From Miltoncostaea sp036826475 (GTDB taxonomy: Bacteria; Actinomycetota; Thermoleophilia; Miltoncostaeales; Miltoncostaeaceae), in assembly GCA_036826475.1 (NCBI GenBank), contig DAISWG010000016.1, forward strand, positions 1-64,000: 64,000 bases of DNA, written 5' to 3'. Below the pieces are notes generated by a model that ran no database searches, was not told the DNA's origin, and saw only the letters and a list, made by a program, of their open reading frames with translations. This document shows, piece after piece, positions 60,449 to 64,000 of the stretch. Both the position numbers and the translations under genes were made by a program. The first letter of the stretch is position 1. Each line of letters starts with the position of its first letter.

Positions 60449-61719
60449 GGACCGAACTCCAGGGCGACCGCCGCCGTGCTCGGCGCGGGCGCGGTCGGGG
60501 GTGGGGTCACCGGGGCCGGAGCCGGAGACGCCTGGACGGGGGCCGGGGTGGATCGGGGTGGCGCCGGCGATGCGGCGTCCGGGACCGATGCCCGGCCTGC
60601 GCGCGGCCGCTGCGCCGCCCGATGCGACGTGGCCGCCCGGCGCGCCTGGCTGTGGGGACGCGCCTGACGGGTGGGCTCGGCGGGCGCCGTCCGGGGACGC
60701 GGCGGCGTCGGGGCCTGCGCGGTGGGCGGTGTCTCGACGGTCGCCGCCGCCGCCTCGGCGATCGCCGGCGCGGCCCTGGGCGGCGACGGCGACGGGGCGT
60801 CGGTGACCAGCGGCAGCGCCGCCGCGCCCGCGACGACCGCGGCCGCCGTCCCCGCGCCGACCTTGGCGAGCGCGGTCCCGGGAAGCTCCATCGCCACGTG
60901 CACCATCGTCCCGACGCGCACCGTCGCGCCCTCGGCGACCCGCTCCCACCACGGGAACATCGGCGTGGGGTCGGGCGCCCCGGCCATGGCCTGCCCGCCG
61001 AGCAGGGCCACGGGAACCAGGCCCGCGAGCCACTCGTTGGACTGGCGGCGGTCGCGCAGGGTGCCGCGGCAGACGCCGCAGTGCCGGACGTGCCGGGAGA
61101 CGGCCCGCTGCTCCTTCGGGGTGGCCTGACCGCCCGCGACCCGCCAGATCGCCGCGTCGAGCCGCCGGCACGCCTCTCCGGACGCGAGGAGCACCTCCCA
61201 CCGCTGGAGCCCGGCCCGCCCCTCCAGCACCGAGCGCTCGACCTTCCGGAGGGAGAAGCCGGTGATCTCCCGGATCCGCTCGTAGCTCGCGCCCGCCGTC
61301 TGGAGCATGAGGCAGGTGCGCTGCGCGGGGGTGAGCCCCGCGAGACCGTCCTGGATGGCGCGATACCGCTCTCGCCACTCCGCCAGCACGTCCACCGCCA
61401 TGGCGTCCTCCACGGTCGCCCCGTCCGTGTCGGCCACGTCCGCGGCGACCCCCGGAGCCTCCCGCCGGCGCGCCGACGACACGGCGAGGGCCTCGTTGCG
61501 CAGCACGGTGCGCAGCCACGCCATGAACCGCGCCGGCTCGACCGTGGGCGCGCGGGTCAGCGCGATCTCCATGGCGCGCTGGTACGCATCCTCGGCGTCG
61601 TGGAGGGACCGCGTGTAGCGCGCCGCGTAGCGGATCAGGCCGGGCGCGGCGGTCATCGCATCGCACGCCGCGCGGCGCCGGTCGTCGTCGGTGGGGAGGG
61701 AGGCGTCTTTGGTTGTCAT
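60445..61719 (-). CDS. sigma-70-family factor fused to zinc finger and membrane segments
   Basis: 424 aa. Residues 25-80 are a sigma region 2-like domain (DAEDAYQRAMEIALTR, FMAWLRTVLRNEAL), and 118-172 region 4 (LTPAQRTCLMLQTAGASYER with a helix-turn-helix). Then come an anti-sigma-like zinc finger (H210, H213, C214 and C217: SRHVRHCGVC), two hydrophobic segments (231-247 and 285-305) and a Pro/Ala-rich tail of about 110 residues. Together this looks like an ECF sigma factor carrying its own anti-sigma and sensor part. Its stop overlaps the surface protein gene, suggesting control of envelope genes. The second segment is the likelier membrane span. Confidence 0.85.
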   Translation of the reverse strand: MTTKDASLPTDDDRRRAACDAMTAAPGLIRYAARYTRSLHDAEDAYQRAMEIALTRAPTVEPARFMAWLRTVLRNEALAVSSARRREAPGVAADVADTDGATVEDAMAVDVLAEWRERYRAIQDGLAGLTPAQRTCLMLQTAGASYERIREITGFSLRKVERSVLEGRAGLQRWEVLLASGEACRRLDAAIWRVAGGQATPKEQRAVSRHVRHCGVCRGTLRDRRQSNEWLAGLVPVALLGGQAMAGAPDPTPMFPWWERVAEGATVRVGTMVHVAMELPGTALAKVGAGTAAAVVAGAAALPLVTDAPSPSPPRAAPAIAEAAAATVETPPTAQAPTPPRPRTAPAEPTRQARPHSQARRAATSHRAAQRPRAGRASVPDAASPAPPRSTPAPVQASPAPAPVTPPPTAPAPSTAAVALEFGP

Positions 61720-61730
61720 GGCGGATGAGG

Positions 61731-61736
61731 AAAGTA
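61731..61736 (-). promoter_or_regulatory. possible -10 element of the sigma/Ig operon
   Basis: TACTTT ends 11 nt before the ATG at 61719. The 190-bp divergent region upstream contains no other strong match and no gene. Confidence 0.3.
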
Positions 61737-61896
61737 GTTGATCCGCCAGAACCTCCATATGACCGTTCGGATGGTTCGGCGGGGATGGATGCCGACCAGA
61801 GGGATGGGCGGCCCCGCTTTCACCCCCTCCCCGGAGGACGAGGCTCCGCAGAACTCCCGCTCTTTGCGCACACGGCCGTCGATGCGACGCCGCCGA

Positions 61897-61902
61897 TAGG
61901 GT
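61897..61902 (+). promoter_or_regulatory. leaderless -10 element of the thioesterase gene
   Basis: TAGGGT ends 6 nt before the GTG at 61909; no Shine-Dalgarno sequence. Confidence 0.45.
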
Positions 61903-61908
61903 GGGCGG

Positions 61909-62322
61909 GTGGCCCCCTACATCCATCGCCGGAGCTTCCGGGTGGTCATGTCGGAGGTGGACGTCGCGCAGATCCACTTCACCAACGCCTTCCGGTGGAT
62001 GGACCGGGGCCTGTCCGAGTGGCTGGCCGAGATCGGGCATCCCTTCACCCGCGTCCTCGAGACCGGGCCCGGCATCCCCATCGTGGACGCGCGCTGCGCG
62101 TTCCTCGGGCGGATCCTGCTCGACGACGTGATCGACCAGACGACCGAGGTCGGCGGGATCGGCCGCACCTCGTTCCGCAGCCGTCATGTGTTCGCACGTG
62201 ACGGCGAGCACGTCGCGGAGGGCGAGCTCGTGCACGTCTGCGTCGACCGCGAGACCCGCGCGACGGTGCCGGTGCCCGACTGGCTGCGCGAGCGCGCCGT
62301 CGCCGCCGCCGCCGGAGGGTGA
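61909..62322 (+). CDS. hotdog-fold acyl-CoA thioesterase (4HBT/YbgC-like)
   Basis: 137 aa, one hotdog domain. The catalytic motif is SEVDVAQIHFTNAFRWMD with Asp18 (YbgC/4-hydroxybenzoyl-CoA type), followed by the long helix FRWMDRGLSEWLAEIG. It hydrolyses short or aromatic acyl-CoA; substrate unknown. The GTG start fits the leaderless promoter. It stands alone between the divergent sigma operon and the phosphatase-like gene. Confidence 0.88.
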   Translation: MAPYIHRRSFRVVMSEVDVAQIHFTNAFRWMDRGLSEWLAEIGHPFTRVLETGPGIPIVDARCAFLGRILLDDVIDQTTEVGGIGRTSFRSRHVFARDGEHVAEGELVHVCVDRETRATVPVPDWLRERAVAAAAGG

Positions 62323-62351
62323 CGCCGGCCGTCGCCCCCGCGGCGCTCCCC

Positions 62352-62374
62352 CGTCACATGCCCGCGTTGTGACG
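62352..62374. repeat. 7-bp inverted repeat, candidate operator
   Basis: CGTCACA (62352-62358), 9 nt, TGTGACG (62368-62374): perfect arms centred about 65 nt before the phosphatase-like gene start. Two-fold symmetry and spacing fit a dimeric regulator or a small hairpin. Confidence 0.35.
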
Positions 62375-62427
62375 TGACCGCGCCGGGCCGGATCCTCAGG
62401 GTCCGGCAGCGGATGCGGAGGTGTGTG

Positions 62428-62907
62428 ATGGGTGAGCCGAAGGCGTACGCATGGATCGTCCCGGAGCGGGTGGCGGTCGCCGGACGGCCCGGCGGGTGCG
62501 GTCGCGGGCACCGCCGCGACGCCCGGGTCGCCGAGCTGGGGTGGTGGCGCGAGAGGGGGGTCGTCGCGATCGTCTCGGCGTTGCGGACCCGGCACTGCCT
62601 CGACGACTACGCCGCCCGCGGGTTCGAGGTCCGGTGGCACCCGCTGACCGATCCGGAGCAGGCGCGCGACGCGGCCGTCGCGCTCGCGCGGGAGGTGCGC
62701 GACCTGCTCGAGAGCCACCAGGGCGCGGTCCTGGTCCACTGCGACTGCGCCAACGAGTGGCTCGCGGCCATCGACGCCGTCCTGCGGATGGAGCTCGGGC
62801 TCGCCCGCACGTCGCGGACGGCGCTCCGCCACGCGGCCGCGGACGGCCTCCCTGTAGGCTCACTCGCGACGTCGATCGTGGCGCGTCCCACGTCGGTGGC
62901 GGCGTGA
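62428..62907 (+). CDS. dual-specificity phosphatase-like protein with degenerate active site
   Basis: 159 aa. ATG with GGAGG 6 nt upstream (62417-62421). The fold matches small dual-specificity phosphatases: WIVPERVAVAGRPGG at the start, GVVAIVSALRT, and VLVHCDCANEWLAAI at the place of the P-loop. The usual HCxxGxxR is here HCDCANEW, so the glycine and the invariant Arg (position 111 is Trp) are missing while Cys105 remains. Catalysis as a phosphatase is unlikely. It may bind phosphorylated ligands or have another role. Confidence 0.72.
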   Translation: MGEPKAYAWIVPERVAVAGRPGGCGRGHRRDARVAELGWWRERGVVAIVSALRTRHCLDDYAARGFEVRWHPLTDPEQARDAAVALAREVRDLLESHQGAVLVHCDCANEWLAAIDAVLRMELGLARTSRTALRHAAADGLPVGSLATSIVARPTSVAA

Positions 62908-62961
62908 CCGGGGTGGTCGGCGCGGCCGCCCGGCCGAGCGCCTTCCGAGGGGAATCCACCG

Positions 62962-64000
62962 ATGAGCCGACGACGACCGCGCCTCTGGCCCCGCCGCGCC
63001 GCGGCGCCGGAGGACGCCGGGGCTCCCGCGCAGCACGCGGACCGGCGGGCGGGGNNNNNNNNNNCCGCCGCTGGTCCTCGTCGACGGTCGCATGGCGAAG
63101 CGGCGGCGGACGGGCATCGGGACGTACATCAACGAGCTGCGGGAGAGCCTCGAGGCGCGGCCCGCGTCGGATCTCCGCATCGAGTGGGTCTTCGGCCCGC
63201 CCGGCTTCCCGCGCCTCGGCAGGCTGACGTCCGCCGGCAACCTGGTCACCGACATGCTGTGGCTCCACGTGCTGCTGCCGTTCACCGCCTGGCGCCGCCG
63301 GGCGGCGGTGCTCCACGCGCCGGTCAACTGGGGACCCTGGTTCAGCCCGTGCCCCACCGTCGTCACGATCCACGACTTGGCGTGGGAGCGCGTGCCGGAC
63401 GCCTTTCCCGAGAACTTCCGCCGCTACGCGCGGATGTTCGCCCGACGCTCCGTGAAGCGGGCCCGCCGGGTGATCGCCGTGTCGGAATCGACCGCGCAGG
63501 ACCTGCGCCAGCTGTACGCGGTTCCGCCCGAGCGCATCCGGGTGGTCCCGAACGGCGTCCATCCCGACACCCGGCCGCCGGTGGCCCGCGAGCCGATGAT
63601 CCTGAGCGTCGGGATCCGCGAGCCGCGGAAGCGGATCGGGGTGCTCGTGGAGGGGCACCGCCGCTACTGGGAGAACGCCCCTCCGAGCCCGCCGCCCTGC
63701 CGCCTAGTGGTGGTTGGCGGTCCGGGCGGGGACGAGGACCGGGTCCGCGCCGCCGCGGGATCCGGCTGCGATGTGCGCGGGTTCATCCGGCGCGAGGAGC
63801 TGCTCGACCTGTACCGCCGCGCGACCCTGCTGGTGTACCCATCGGCGTACGAGGGGTTCGGCCTCCCCGTGGTCGAGGCGATGGCGGCCGGGTGCCCGGT
63901 GCTCTGCGCACGGAACTCGTCGCTCGTGGAGATCGGCGGGCGCTCCGCGCTGTTCCTGGACGAGGTGACGCCAGAGTCGATCGCGTCCGCCCTGGCCGAC
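62962..64000 (+). CDS. family 4 glycosyltransferase, interrupted by a scaffold gap and cut by window edge
   Basis: The main body from 63065 reads PPLVLVDGRMAKRRRTGIGT, then VVTIHDLAWERVPDAFPE, VSESTAQDLRQLYAVPPERI, MILSVGIREPRKRIGVLV and YPSAYEGFGLPVVEAMAAGCP, a WbaZ/mannosyltransferase-like GT4. The 3' end is beyond the window. A run of 10 N lies in the 5' part; an ATG at 62962 with GAGGGG 9 nt upstream opens a 31-codon basic start that would join across the gap if its true length restores frame (10 N does not). The true start may instead lie within the gap. Confidence 0.75.
   Translation, partial: MSRRRPRLWPRRAAAPEDAGAPAQHADRRAGXXXXAAGPRRRSHGEAAADGHRDVHQRAAGEPRGAARVGSPHRVGLRPARLPAPRQADVRRQPGHRHAVAPRAAAVHRLAPPGGGAPRAGQLGTLVQPVPHRRHDPRLGVGARAGRLSRELPPLRADVRPTLREAGPPGDRRVGIDRAGPAPAVRGSARAHPGGPERRPSRHPAAGGPRADDPERRDPRAAEADRGARGGAPPLLGERPSEPAALPPSGGWRSGRGRGPGPRRRGIRLRCARVHPARGAARPVPPRDPAGVPIGVRGVRPPRGRGDGGRVPGALRTELVARGDRRALRAVPGRGDARVDRVRPGR
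63055..63064. other. assembly gap (10 N)
   Basis: Ten ambiguous bases mark a scaffold join; ten is probably a placeholder, because the frames on the two sides differ by one. Confidence 0.95.

Noticed and set aside
60445..62832. Extension of the sigma factor to a 795-aa protein
   Set aside because: The extra N-terminal part is antisense to the thioesterase and phosphatase-like genes; the ATG at 61719 gives a normal sigma N-terminus.

Overview
The window is very GC-rich (by eye about 70-75%; not computed). It has actinobacterial gene style: many GTG starts, ATGA/GTGA stop-start overlaps, and -10-like TAnnnT hexamers 5-8 nt before start codons. The gene mix (complete 14-gene complex I, ACT-domain malic enzyme, split LigD-type repair genes, many Ig-like surface proteins, a large glycan locus) fits a deep-branching actinobacterium such as Thermoleophilia; this placement is inference. 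A 10-N scaffold gap at 63055-63064 shows a draft assembly. I saw no rRNA, tRNA, CRISPR array or insertion sequence.

Layout. 1-7.5 kb: truncated L,D-transpeptidase, small unknown gene, PolX, trehalose-phosphate phosphatase, a TauE/SafE exporter split into two half-genes, and a secreted DUF11 protein. 7.6-21.7 kb: nuoA-N on the minus strand in canonical order, followed by a hairpin. 21.9-26.1 kb: TPR protein, ABC-2 permease, small membrane or secreted proteins, DUF3054 protein and malic enzyme. 26.2-53.8 kb: a cell-surface glycan locus. It holds rmd-gmd (GDP-6-deoxy-mannose sugars), rfbC, eight GT4 and three GT2 glycosyltransferases, a Wzm/Wzt-type ABC exporter with C-terminal cargo domain, a Wzx-like flippase, two paralogous YfhO/GT-C-like membrane proteins, two methyltransferases and a B12-type radical SAM enzyme. 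Fourteen of these genes form one minus-strand run from 49980 to 32031. 53.9-56.3 kb: ATP-dependent DNA ligase, LigD-type polymerase and an RsbW-like kinase. 56.3-61.7 kb: a cassette of a sigma factor fused to a zinc finger and membrane segments, a 792-aa Ig-like surface protein and an Ig-like protein with an HExxH peptidase motif. 61.9-64 kb: thioesterase, a phosphatase-like protein with a degraded active site, and a truncated GT4.

How the genes work together. Complex I and malic enzyme serve respiration and central carbon flow. The glycan locus makes activated 6-deoxyhexoses, assembles and modifies a glycan and exports it. The Wzm-Wzt-methyltransferase order recalls systems where a terminal modification signals export. 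The sigma/Ig cassette looks like a membrane-linked regulator co-transcribed with the envelope proteins it may control.

The strongest unexplained signals are the sigma-zinc finger-membrane fusion with its Ig/peptidase partners, the radical SAM enzyme inside the glycan operon, three reading frames with no ATG/GTG/TTG at the expected start, and overlapping divergent -10 elements at three leaderless promoters.
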